The notes below the pieces were generated by a model. It had not been told where the DNA came from. It searched no databases and saw nothing but the letters and a program-made list of their open reading frames with translations. The position numbers were made by a program, and so were the translations under genes. Shown piece after piece: positions 47,361 through 58,811 of a stretch of 64,000 nucleotides of DNA. Source of the DNA: Zygnema cylindricum (Eukaryota > Streptophyta > Zygnematophyceae > Zygnematales > Zygnemataceae); contig JBBHKE010001131.1 in assembly GCA_037447655.1 (NCBI GenBank), forward strand, positions 175,032 through 239,031, given 5' to 3'. Every line of letters begins with the position of its first letter. Within the stretch, counting starts at the first letter, position 1.

Positions 47361-48042
47361 CGTAGAAAAAATCAAGAGAGGAAGCTTCCACAAATACCGA
47401 TGGCTGAACAGAAACTTTGACAGACTATAACTTTCACAAAAATGCTGCAAACGTCCTGAAAATATGCCACAATGTAAATAAGATACAAAGAATTACACAC
47501 ACAAAGTTTCAATCAATTCCACTGACAAATCTGTGAGATATGTAGAAATGAAATTACATAAAACTGAGTGTTTAGTTTTCATATCATTTGTTCCTAAAAA
47601 TCAAATTCACTAAGTCCTACTTTTATACACCGAAACTACACTAAGCTGTACGGGGGCATTCCAGCCGTACATCTAACATTCTATCACAAATATTTACACC
47701 GAAGTTCAGACAACGTAAAGTGATAATGATCTAGTCACGCCTCGTCACTATTTGTTGGCGGCGGCTGTCAGCGGTTCGATTAGAGGATTTGGCACCGTAG
47801 AGTTGACTTCACGAAGTCCAGTGGTCCTGCCGAATTTCCGTACGTCCACGGAGGACATACTCACGCATTCTCCCAAGTGACGACACGTGTCCCAAGTGTG
47901 AATGAACCATGAACTCCCAACTTCACTGTCACACTAATTTCGGTAAGTACTGAACCGAAATCAACCAAAAATAGCTTAAGTCCTGAACAACTCTCTCTCA
48001 CAGCTGAGGCATAAAGAGGACTAAAGCTTTCTAAAAACAACA
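47305..48042 (-). repeat. Family B 5' LTR, containing the gag start codon
   Basis: 738 bp, TG...CA. About the last 56 bases on the coding strand are gag codons starting at the ATG 47360-47358. It contains a CACGTG core near 47,882. Confidence 0.92.
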
Positions 48043-48405
48043 ATCTTTGACCATTCATATCTATCAATTTACTTGACCATTTTCAGTGATTTTTTTTGAT
48101 GCGGACTCAAAAGAGTCCACGCTACACAGGGGTGTAGTCGGTCGGGGTTTTTGCCCGCCAGGGTGGCTGTATTTCTAAGGGAAAGTCAAAGTGGGTGAAT
48201 GTGTCCAAAACTCATATTGTAACTTTGCATTCTGTGGTGAAACCGCGCACACAGAAAGTCTTATTTCACAACAGTGAATCTTTAATGGGGTTCGGATTGT
48301 CAAAGGGTCAATCATTTGGGTTTACATCAACTTAAAGTTGGCACTATCCTGATTAACTTCTTTTGGATCTGCAATTCTGTGGGCAATGGAGCACACAGAG
48401 TTTCA
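48043..48405 (+). repeat. Family A LTR 1, last piece
   Basis: Resumes at the second ATCTT and matches LTR 3 from 54,189 to its end (GAGCACACARAGTTTCA). It contains the gag ATG at 48386-48388. Confidence 0.88.
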
Positions 48406-48420
48406 AGTTATGGGCCCACC
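48406..48420 (+). other. Primer-binding site of family A copy 1, inside gag
   Basis: Reads AGTTATGGGCCCACC directly after the LTR end (TTTCA). 14 of 15 bases are complementary to the initiator tRNA-Met anticodon arm; the ATG in the middle pairs with the CAU anticodon and is in frame with gag. Confidence 0.75.
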
Positions 48421-48956
48421 ATCTAGGGTGCCTATGTTTGATGGAACACACTTCACTTATTGGGAATTTATGATGGAGGGATTGCTTTTTGAGAAGCACT
48501 TATAGGGAATTGTTTTGGGACAAATGAGGTGTCCTCCACCGAGCTTTGGAGGAACTCACTATGGGGAATCACCTGGGGCTGCCGAGAAAATCAACCGGAG
48601 TTCAGATGCAAAAGAAGGTGAAGGGAAAACTATTGCCATGGAAGGGGAAAAATGGGAGAAGGGAAAAGGAACACCGATGGCGAGGGGAGCTAAGCTCTGG
48701 ACTATGGTTCCACTTGTAGGGATTAAAACCGAAAAAAAATACACAAAAATATGGGAATACAAAAACAATATAGCAAAGCATCTCATACATAGAAACGTGT
48801 CTAAGTCTATAGCTATCATTATTATAAAACTTAAGGAAGTCTTCAGAGATATGGGAAGCACTAAGTCAGATTTATAAGAGTGAGACTATTCAAAGGCAAC
48901 AATTAGTAAAACAAGAAATAGATGCCTATGTTTATAAAGGAGGTAGGATGATTGAA

Positions 48957-49475
48957 TTTTGCAATGATATTGCTGCGCTATATGTTGAGCTTGCTAGTGC
49001 GGGATATGTACAATCTGAGGAGAGGAAGATTAATACACTTCTTATGAAACTCCCAGATGAGTACGAAAACATCATTTGTCGTATGCAGGCAATGGATGGC
49101 TCATCATAGACTTGGAGCTTTACCATGGGGATAATTTTTGTGAGGGAAATCACTTTGGAAGTGACAGGGTGAATGCATTTACAGCTGGTGGTGATTGGCG
49201 GAAGCGTGATGAGAGGAAAAACGGTGACGAACGGAAGCGTGATGAGAGGAAGAAAGACAAAGGTAAACCTTATCGGAACTCTGGTAGAAAGAGAGGGAGA
49301 GGAAAAGAAACGAGAGTTTTGAAAAAGGGGGTTTCCTTCTTTTGTTGGGAACCGGGTCATTATATAGAGGAATGCCCTTGTTTGGAAGAACTTAGAAGTT
49401 GGAATGTGGATGAGGAGGAAGAAGGGGAAGAGGAGAAAGAGGATGAAGATATGTTGGAGCTTCTCCGCATCGGTA
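48957..49475 (+). repeat. 519-bp block identical to 51,977-52,495
   Basis: Read line by line, the two gag copies are identical over this stretch (offset 3,020), including a shared nonsense codon and the Cys-to-Ser change in the zinc knuckle. On both sides they differ at roughly one base in ten. Confidence 0.9.
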
Positions 49476-50285
49476 GTATGGGGAAGACTGAAAAACACAC
49501 AGAAATTCCACGTAAACAACAATGTGCTTTTGGAGGTATAAGGGAAGTAAAGAGAGAGGAGATACTTGAGGGAGTTCAAAATATTGAGGATAGTTTCATA
49601 GATATTTTGGAAACAGAAAACTGGTCGGAAAGGGAGACTTCAACAGATTCCGAAGAAAAGGGGGAAGTGAAACTAGAAAGGGTTCTAAAGGAGAGGGGAG
49701 AAGAGGAATATATGAATATATGCTTAGGGGAGGATAAATATTTTTTGGGAGTAAAAATAGAAAGCGATAATGGAAAGAAATCCATGGGAGAGAGTGAGCT
49801 AAATTCAGAAAATGAGATAATTATCATGGATGACAATATGAGTTCGGAAGATGTAGATTTCACGAGGAACTTAGTGAGGACTAGTGATTTTTTGGAATAT
49901 TTGACGGGGGGTGGATTTGACATCACTACTTGGTATGATGTCACTTGTGAAGATGTGCCTGTAAAAGGGTTATCATCCGGGTATGTGTTGCACATTGGGG
50001 AAGGGGCTGACTGTTGGACATGCAAAAGGGAAAGTGGATTTTGGTTGGATGAAAAGGGGAGGAGGTGGATAAAATATTTGCTCGGGTTTTTGAAAAGTGG
50101 CATGCAAAATAAAATGTATAATCAACAAGATGAAATTATTTTTGGTCATGTTATACACTTTTTTAAATATAAAGGAATTCGCTTGAAGCTTCATGAAGGA
50201 AAAATGAAAAAGAAAAGGAAAATATATATATATTTGTTGTTTTTGATGGGAGTTGAAAGTAAAGTAGACTAGAGAATAAGCGGAG

Positions 50286-51427
50286 TGTTGAAATTCAAGT
50301 ATTTTCTAGGTATAGAGATTGTAAAATAAAAAGCAAAGAGGAGACACTAACAACTTGCCTCTAACTCTTCACTCAAGTCCCCACACTTGTCGCAGTCACT
50401 GAAGACTTGAGGAAGAGTTAGATCCATTGCTGCGTAGGCTGTCCAAAGAGGACAGGAAGGCAAACCTTGATAGAGTTACCTAAAAGTTTTTGACGGATCG
50501 AAGATTTGATCCGAGTACCTACCGTTTGTCTAACTAGCCGTTAGCCTTAACCGTTTAGTCTAAGACTAGTGTTGAATGATATAGGGTTTAATAATTATAT
50601 AAATACTTACACGTAGACTAATTCATTCAGCTGGAACTTCATTCGGGATGCATAGATTCAGTTATATAGAGTACGGAGAAGAAACAAATACCGCACGCTT
50701 TGTTTCGATAGCGAAACAAATACCGCGCAAGTAATTATGACGGCTACGATTGAAATTTAGTTTCGATTGGACGGCCGGAATGGATGCCGAGATCGCGGAA
50801 GAGGATCTCGGCGGTTTGCGCTCGTCGCCACATAGGATGACACGTGGCACAATGATATTGCATCGCGGCAACTTCGGAGATTACAGGAAGATATCCGGAT
50901 ATGACATGTATCGACATTTTGGCCATGTTGTACGATGGCCGTAGAGAAAGTACACAGGCACCTGTAATTTTCTGTACGACACAATAATTTGATTGGTGTT
51001 GTACGTCAGTAGATAGAGTTTTAGAGAGGGAATAGGACTTAGAATATTTCTTGTAGGTAGTCGCCTCTTTGAGAGAGCACCTTGTATATAAGGCTAACTT
51101 TGGGCAGCCATAACTATTAATTTACTTGACCATTTTCAGTAATTCTTTTGGACTCAAGGAGTCTAGGCCATAGTGGAGTCGGTCAGGTTTTTTCTGGTGC
51201 TACATTTATATGTGAAAGTCAAAGTGGGTGAATCCAAAACTCATATTCTTAACTTTGCATTCTGCGGGTGGAACTAAGCACAAAAAAGTCTTATTTCACA
51301 AGGTGACACTATAATGGGTTTTGATTGTCAAGGTCAATCATTTGGGTTTATATGAACTTTGAGTCGACTATCTAGATAAGTTTCTTGATTTCATGATTGC
51401 GGGCAAATGGAGCACAATGTGAGTTTC
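50286..51427 (+). repeat. Family A LTR 2 (shared middle LTR)
   Basis: Starts TGTTGAAATTCAAGTATTTTC after a GGAG-ended purine run and ends at GAGTTTC before the primer-binding site. About 1,142 bp and more diverged than LTRs 1 and 3, with deletions around 50,690. It retains GACACGTGGC near 50,838. Confidence 0.88.
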
Positions 51428-53361
51428 TGTTATGGGCCCACCATCTACTTGCCTATGTTTGATGAAACACGCTTCACTTATAAGGGATTTATGATGGAGG
51501 GATTGTTTTTCGATAAGCACTTATGGGGAATTGTTTCATGAAAAGTGAGGTTTCCTCCACAAGGCTTTGGAGGAAATCACTATGGAGAATCATTTGGGGT
51601 TACCGAGAAAATCAACCGGAGTTTAGATGCAAAAGAAGGTGAAGGGAAAATCATTGCCATGGAAAAGGGAAAATGGGAAAAGGGAAAAGGAACACCGATG
51701 GTGAGGGGAGCTAAGCTCTTGACTATGGTTCCACTTGTGGGGATTAAAACTGAAGAAAATGATAAAAAAATATGGGAATACAAAAACACTATAGCAAAGC
51801 ATCTCACACTTAGAAACGTGTCTAAGTCCATAGCTATCACTCTTATAAACTTAATGAAGTCTTCAAGGATATGAGAAGCACTAAGTCAGATTTATAAGAG
51901 TGAGACTATTCAGAGGCAGCAATTAGTAAAGCAATAAATAGATGCCTATATTTATAAAGGCGGTAGCATGATAGAGTTTTGCAATGATATTGCTGCGCTA
52001 TATGTTGAGCTTGCTAGTGCGGGATATGTACAATCTGAGGAGAGGAAGATTAATACACTTCTTATGAAACTCCCAGATGAGTACGAAAACATCATTTGTC
52101 GTATGCAGGCAATGGATGGCTCATCATAGACTTGGAGCTTTACCATGGGGATAATTTTTGTGAGGGAAATCACTTTGGAAGTGACAGGGTGAATGCATTT
52201 ACAGCTGGTGGTGATTGGCGGAAGCGTGATGAGAGGAAAAACGGTGACGAACGGAAGCGTGATGAGAGGAAGAAAGACAAAGGTAAACCTTATCGGAACT
52301 CTGGTAGAAAGAGAGGGAGAGGAAAAGAAACGAGAGTTTTGAAAAAGGGGGTTTCCTTCTTTTGTTGGGAACCGGGTCATTATATAGAGGAATGCCCTTG
52401 TTTGGAAGAACTTAGAAGTTGGAATGTGGATGAGGAGGAAGAAGGGGAAGAGGAGAAAGAGGATGAAGATATGTTGGAGCTTCTCCGCATCGGTAATATG
52501 GGAAAAAGAGAAAAGCACACAGAAATTCCACGGAAACAACAGTGTGCTTTTGGAGGTATAAAGGAAGTAAAGAGAGAGGAGGTGTTTGAGGATGTCGAGA
52601 GGTGTAGAGTGTATGACTTAGAAATTAGAAAGTCAGATCTAGGATCCATAAGTGAAGACGGAAGAGATAAAATTAATGAGGATTATTTTTATAGATATTT
52701 TGGAAACAGAAAACTGGTTAGAAAGGGAGACTTCAACGGATTTAGAGTGAAGGGGAGAAGTGAAACTAGAAGGGGTTTTAAAGGATAGGGGAGAATAAGA
52801 ATATTTAATGAAAGGTATAGGGAAGGAGAAATATTTATTGGGAATAAATTTAGAAAGTGAGAGTGAAAAAAAATCCATGGGAGAGAGTGAGGAAAATCAA
52901 AAAATGGGGTGATTATCATGGATAGAAATATAAGTTTGGAAGATGTAGTTTTTATGAGGAACTTAGTGGGGACTCTTGATTTAAGGATAAATTTGGGGGG
53001 TAATGGTTTTGACATCACTAATGGGAGTGATGCCATCTATGAAGGTGTGCCTGTAAAAGGGTTAGTATATGGGCGTAGGTTGTAAATTGGAGATGGGGCT
53101 GGTTGTTTGGACTGCAAGAGGGAAATCAGTTTGTGTGTGGATGGAAAACTGATGAGGTGGATAAAATCTTTGCTCGGAGTTATGAAAATTGGGATGCTTG
53201 ATAAAATGTGTGATCAGCAAGATGGAATGTTTATTTCAGCTCATCTAATGGACCTTTTAAAATATGAGGGTATTGTCTTAAAGGTTTATAAAAGGAAAAG
53301 AAAAAGGAAAAATGGGAGGGGGTATTTTGGTTTTTATGTGTGGGAGTTGAAAGGAACATAG
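51407..53361 (+). pseudogene. Family A gag-like protein, copy 2
   Basis: The ATG at 51407 lies in LTR 2. Same plan as copy 1: copia-gag-like start, basic region, zinc-knuckle relic with Ser for the first Cys (in the identical block), acidic stretch, and C-terminal region with LMRWIKSLLGVMKIGM near 53,150. It is broken by several stops and frame changes after about 52,785. The primer-binding site is 51,428-51,442 (TGTTATGGGCCCACC). Confidence 0.78.
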
Positions 53362-53379
53362 GCTAGAAAATAAGGGGAG

Positions 53380-54548
53380 AGTTGAAATTTGTGTATTTTC
53401 TAGGTCTATAATAGCATAGAAAAAGACATAGGCAGCCTCTAACTCCCCTCTCCAAGCCCCCACACTTGTTGTAGTCATTGAAGGCTCGATAGGGAGCTAG
53501 AGCCATGGCTGCCTAAGCTCTCTAGAGAAGACAGGGGATAAAATAGGTAGACTTACCAAAATATACTTGACGAACCTAGAAATTGATCTTGGTACTTGAC
53601 GTCTGTCATAACACCCGTAGACGTTGGTTTTATCCCTTAAGTCGAGAACTAGTGTTACAATGTAGTGTGTTTGATAAATATATATATTAACACGTAGACT
53701 AATTCGTTTAACGACAATAAATACTTAGTGCATAGATAGTGTTTAATTTAGTGCGGAGTACGGTAAGGTTATGAAACGGATAGCGCGCATTTGTTTCGAA
53801 CGTGAAACAAATACCGCCCACGTATTTATGACGGCTACGATCAAAACCTGGTTTCGATCAGACGACCGGAAAGGATGCCGAGATCGCGGAAGAAGATTTT
53901 GGCGGTTTGCGGTCATCGCCACATAGGATGGCACGTGGCAAAATGACATTGGATCGCGGCATCTCCGGGGATTACGTGAACGAATCTGGAGATTGCATGT
54001 GTCGACATTTTGGCCATGTCGTACGATGGCCGTACAGAAAGTACACCGGCACCTGTATTTTTCTGTACGACATAGTAATTTGATTGGTGCCGTACGTTAG
54101 TAGATAGAGTTTTAGAGAGAGATAAAACTTAAAAAATTTAGTAGGTGGCAGCCTCTCTCCGAGAGAGCTCTTGTACAAAAGGGTCATCTTTGACCATTCA
54201 TATCTATCAATTTACTTGACTATTTTCAATGATTCTTTTTGCTGCGGAATCAGAGGAGTCCAGGCTACACAAAGATGTAGTCGGTCAGAGTATTTGCCTG
54301 CCAGGGTGGCTGCATTTCTAAGGGAAAGTCAAAGTGGGTGAATGTGTCCAAAACTCATATTCTAACTTTGCATTCTGTGGTGAAACTGAGCACACAGAAT
54401 ATGTTATTTCACAGGGGTGAAGCTTTAATGGGGTTTTGATTGTCAAGGGGTCAATCATTTAGATTTATATCAACTTGGAGTCGGCACTATCCAGATTAGC
54501 TTCTTTTGGATCTGCGATTTTATGGGCAATGGAGCACACAAAGTTTCA
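53380..54548 (+). repeat. Family A LTR 3
   Basis: 1,169 bp, preceded by AAGGGGAG. The first base of the usual TG is changed to A (AGTTGAAATTTG). It ends GAGCACACAAAGTTTCA followed by the outer duplication CATCT. It contains GGCACGTGGC near 53,932. Uninterrupted, so it is the reference for LTR 1. Confidence 0.9.
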
Positions 54549-54553
54549 CATCT

Positions 54554-57500
54554 CAAACCTGGACTTTAAAGCTGCTTTAATACACTTTATTTCATCCATA
54601 AACTTACTTATTAATAATATATCAACCACATGTACCGCAATGTAAATTATGCCATCCTCCCCTTGTAAAACATATACAGAATGATCTTAGCTAATTCTCT
54701 TAAAACCTAGCCCCGCTAAAAACTCATCTAACTTCAAATTCTATTGTATTTGGGCTTGTTTCAGCCCATACAAAGATTTCATTTGTATACATATCTATTC
54801 CTCCTTTCCTTTTTCTACATGCAAATCAGGTTGTTTCATGTAAATGGTCTCTTTTAACTCTCCATGCAAGAAAGCAGTTTTAACATCCTTTTGCTGTATT
54901 TCCATATTCTCTATAGCCGCTAGAATTAGCAAAATTTTGACAGTAGGAAATCTAGCAACTAGATAGAAGGTTTTTTCAAAATAAATACTTTCTTTTTGAT
55001 TATACCCCTTGGCCGCTAGTTTGGCCTTATACCTTTCAATGGTGTTGTTCGGGTTCAACTTCACCTTGAATACCCATTTGCTGCCGATGGCTTTTCTGCT
55101 CGGAGGAAGATCCAGTAGCTCCCATGTTTGTGCCTCCGTAATCGACTTCATTTCATCGTTTCCCGCCTCGATCCAGTGATTTCTCTTAGGTGATGAAATG
55201 GCCTCCTGAATTCTTTGAGGCTCCTGTGTAACTGCAAAAAAAACAAAGTGAGAGCTTGCTTGCTGACGGCTGTTAGATCTCCTTCCCCCCGGAAATTCAA
55301 AGGCTGAAATCGTTGGCATCCTCAGATTGGACCGCCTTGTCTGAGCCATGACCTATGCTGGTTGTGCCGGTGTAATAGTTCGTTCCGTCTGAGTTGGAAC
55401 TTGTGGTTAAACATCTTGTGAAGGCACAGCTGGGACTGAAGGAATAGTTGTCTCACTTGGCGGTGGAAAGAAAACTCGCTGCGTATGGTGAAAAATGACA
55501 TATTCTTGTTGTTCGTTTGCTCGTTGGTCTGACACTTTAAATAAGTCAACCGAATCCAGCTCATCCTCAATCTGAATATTTCTAGAAATAATCACTGTGT
55601 GTTTCTAAAATACAAAAACTCTATAACCTTTTGCATTATTATCATATCCCGTAAAAATTCCCAGTAAGCCATAAGCCTCTATTTTCCATCTATCATGTGA
55701 AGTATCTAGAATAAAAGACTTGCTGCTAAAGATTTTAAAGTGACTAACATCAGGTATCTCTCTTCTCCAAAGCTCATAAGGTGTAGTACTAACAGATCTA
55801 GAAGCAATTCTGTTCTTAATATAAACAACACAGTTAAGTGCTTCAACCCAGAATCTCAAATCTAGCCATTTACCTGCAAGCATTGACCGAGCACTTTCTG
55901 TCACTATCCTATTTAATATTTTAAAAACACCATTCTGTTCCGATGTATATGGAACAACCAAATTGTTACTGACTCCTTGTAGGAGAAACTCCACGAATTC
56001 CTTGATGTATATTATCCCTCATTGTTTTATCTTAACGCCAAGATTGAACTCCATGAAGCTTTTCCGTCCACGCTTTGAAATGTTTGAAGTGAGTAAACAC
56101 TTCACTCTTATGTTGCATGAAGTAGACTTTAATTTACCTCGTGTAGATATTTGTGAAAGAAACCATATAGTGGACGCCTCTAGCTGAAGCCACTTCCGAA
56201 GAACCGAGAACATCCGAATGCATTAGTTGCAAAACTTTCTCCGATCTGTAGTCTTTATCTTGTGGAAATGGCAATTTGTGAATCTTTCCAAGTGAACAAC
56301 CATCACATGATTTTATATGATGAGAACTGAGAGAAACTCCCTGAACGTTTCCCGAATTCACCATTTTTTTTAGACTATCATAATTCATATGTTCTTATCT
56401 TTTATGCCACAACTCATTGTTTTATTGGACACTGGAGTAGAGAACACCATTTTCTTTATATTTAGCCATGTCTATCCGGTACATTTTGCTAGCATCTCTA
56501 GTTTCTATTACTGCTACTTTCCCTTTCTTGCTAACAAATTGTCTCCCTTCTTTTAGAACAACTTCAAAGCTTTTGATCTCCACTAATGATGTAAAAAAAA
56601 GATTTTTCTTTAAGTCTGGAACATACAAAACATTGTGAAAGGTTCTCTCTACTGATTTCCCCCCCACATCTACCATCAAAGATACATCACAATGACCTGA
56701 GGTTTGAACACTCATGCCACAAACATAATAGATACTCTTTGGAGATTTTGGTGCACATTTGTAAAAGCCATCTTGTTCCAACACATATGGGCGGACTCTC
56801 CGGTGTCCATGATCCATCCTGCATCCTTTAGACCCTCCATGGCTGACGGCATAGCAAACAACTCAGCATCATCTTGCTCATTGAAGCTTGGAGACTCATC
56901 TGCATCAGTGGTAGAAGCTGAGAAAAAAACATTTCCACGGAAAGGATTTCAAGAAAAACATTTGTGATACTGGCTTTGCTGCCAACCTGGCTTGTATAGA
57001 CTTGTCTCATTAGCCTTTTTCAGTTAAGGATAGTATTTGTACCCATTACCCTTCTTGGAAAAATAAAAACAAGTAGTAGAAGATGGCCTATTCTTCCTCG
57101 GATTAAACCGATTAAACTTATTCTGATTCTGGTTAAACTGACTCTTGTTCTGATGAATCTGATATCTTTTGTCAAAGTATGTAGCAAATGCTTCAACTTT
57201 TCCTTCTCCTTTAAGGAGTTTAGTATTAGTCTCTTCCTCAAATATAAGATTATATGCTAACTGAAATGACCAGCTAGCTTTATCATGACTCTTTAATTGA
57301 ACAGACACACCCTTTATGCTACTAGGGAGACCTCTAATAAGCAGAGCTGCCTGTTGAAACTCAAGAAATGACCCCTCTGCAGAAGAGTGAGCATCAATGA
57401 GGGCACAAAAATTTTCATTATAGTTTACCATTGTTCCCCGAGAGTATTTGTATCCCCAAATTTTTCCAGCCTCCTAGAGCTCCTCTTAAACATTCGCTTT

Positions 57501-57765
57501 CTTAAAAGCAAATTTCAATGATGTCCAAATCTCGCTCGCCTTCTTCATTTTCAGTCGAGACATGACCAATTTTTTTGAAATACAAAGAGTTAGATTGTTC
57601 CTTGCTATAGAATTCTTTTTCCCCCATGTAAGATTTGTTTTACCAAGGGAGCCATCCAAGACCCCGAATAAGTCAGTAGTTTCAAACGACGATTCAACCA
57701 TCGCCGCCCAGTACGCATACTTTTGGCCATTAAAGATAGGAATTCTTGACCAAAGGCCCCTAACC
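54554..57765 (-). pseudogene. Family C copia gag-pol, 5' part (gag, protease, integrase, start of reverse transcriptase)
   Basis: Minus-strand fragments in copia order: a gag N-terminus just inside the LTR (QVRGLWSRIPIFNG), a gag body near 57,000-57,430, the protease/pre-integrase region near 56,420-56,820, the integrase zinc region (CDGCSLGKIHKLPF, about 56,260-56,310), integrase core pieces with EQNGVFKILNR near 55,930, and the reverse transcriptase start (SKWVFKVKLNPNNT near 55,060). The catalytic YVDD reads HVVD (about 54,615-54,630). Many stops and frame changes. Joined across the family A array to 39,322-40,223. Confidence 0.85.
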
Positions 57766-58811
57766 TGTTTTTCCACAACCATCGTTGCAGGAGATGAACC
57801 AGCAGTAGTAGTGGAAGTAGATATGAAAAACAACAGAAACTGTCAAAGTACCTTGTCAACATCCAACTTTGAACTGACACAAAATATGACTCAGAAGGTC
57901 AATATGCCTCAAATTTTACCACAGTGATACATAATGCCGTAAACTAACAATTCCCGAAATTGTAGCCCATATGACCGAGTAAAACATAAGATATGATGTT
58001 TGGAAGTTTCCCAAAACGTGCCCTTAGAAAATCATATTCCCAAAACTGGATGATAAAAAAATGGCTAAATCCTAATCTATATACTCAAGGTGAGTATCTA
58101 CTGGTCACACTAATTTGGGTGACCGTACTACGAAACTATCTTGACTAACGACAAAGTATCTAGCCTGTACTTTACTGTACCGTGAGTACCTCAAAAAAAC
58201 CTAATTATTTTTTTCCAAAAACCTATTTAATAAAACAATAATTATTATTACACTAAACGACAAAACAATGTTATTGAAATATTTGCAGATGGCGAACCGT
58301 ACAAAATGTTCTAGGTGCTTAGTCACGCTAGTCGTTAAACTCCAGCCGACTACCTTAGTGTAGTACGAAGCACCCGAGTGCTTCGTCACTTGTGGTCCCA
58401 CGTGCATCAAGCCTCGTCACTTGTGGTCCCACGAAAATCACGCCTCGTCAGTTGTGATCTTATGTGAATCATGCTTGTGGTCCCAAGTGAATCGCGTCCG
58501 TCAACACCACTCGAAATCAATGATCATAAATCGTATCGTACAACACATTTCTAAAATATCCGGAAGTTTCCATTTAATATTCATAGAAATGTTCCGTACC
58601 ATATATTTCCAAGATATCCGTATGACTCCAAAAATCGTTGTACCATATATATTCCGAGGTATCCGGATCATATTCCGTCCGTCTGATCTGGCAATTAGAA
58701 TTGTGTGCTCCTTGACGCATGTCGACGCCACTCCGTAAAACCACCAGATGTCTATACCCTCTAGTGTACTCTTGCTACTATAACACTAACGAAGGTAAGT
58801 TTTACATGTAG
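57766..58811 (-). repeat. Family C LTR shared by two elements, main piece
   Basis: Starts TGTTTTTCCACAACC and is collinear with the LTR at 38,212-39,321, including the 31-bp repeats. It is split at 58,811 by element A' and ends at 63,058-63,128. It is the 5' LTR of C1 and, by the polypurine tract at 63,129, the 3' LTR of C2. The C1 primer-binding site remnant is 57,751-57,765. Confidence 0.82.

Larger units (their letters stand above)
42468..48047 (-). mobile_element. Nearly complete Ty1/copia element (family B) with target duplication
   Basis: The element itself is 42,473-48,042, 5.57 kb on the minus strand, flanked by ATCTT at 42468-42472 and 48043-48047. Terminal bases are TGTTGTT...AACAACA. 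Two LTRs of about 740 bp enclose one gag-pol frame in the order gag, protease, integrase, reverse transcriptase, RNase H, the copia order. It sits in family A LTR 1: removing it and one ATCTT restores the sequence seen in LTR 3. Confidence 0.95.
48386..50272 (+). pseudogene. Family A gag-like protein, copy 1
   Basis: Starts in the LTR (ATG 48386). The N-terminus (GPPSRVPMFDG ... FTYWEFMMEGLL) resembles copia gag. A TAG follows within 40 codons, then broken frames to about 49,075. From 49,076 to 50,272 the frame is open: a Lys/Arg/Asp-rich basic region, a zinc-knuckle relic SFFCWEPGHYIEEC in which the first Cys is Ser, a Glu/Asp-rich stretch, and a C-terminal region with RRWIKYLLGFLKSGM. No protease, integrase or polymerase motifs follow; a polypurine run and LTR 2 do. 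Function beyond packaging is unknown. Confidence 0.8.
40224..54553 (+). mobile_element. Tandem array of gag-only LTR elements (family A): LTR-gag-LTR-gag-LTR
   Basis: The inserted sequence runs 40,229-54,548 and is flanked by CATCT at 40224-40228 and 54549-54553. Removing it rejoins the reverse transcriptase reading of element C1. It holds three LTRs in the same orientation and two gag genes, with no pol anywhere. This fits two copies sharing a middle LTR, as from unequal recombination between LTRs. LTR 1 is itself split by a 1.4-kb insertion and by copia element B. Non-autonomous plant elements with only gag have been described (TR-GAG); this family would need pol from a related copia. Confidence 0.85.

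Noticed and set aside
49576-50103. 175-residue minus-strand frame opposite family A gag (and 215/195-residue frames at 48,932 and 51,952)
   Set aside because: Antisense shadows of the acidic, low-complexity gag frame; their similarity simply mirrors the gag copies.
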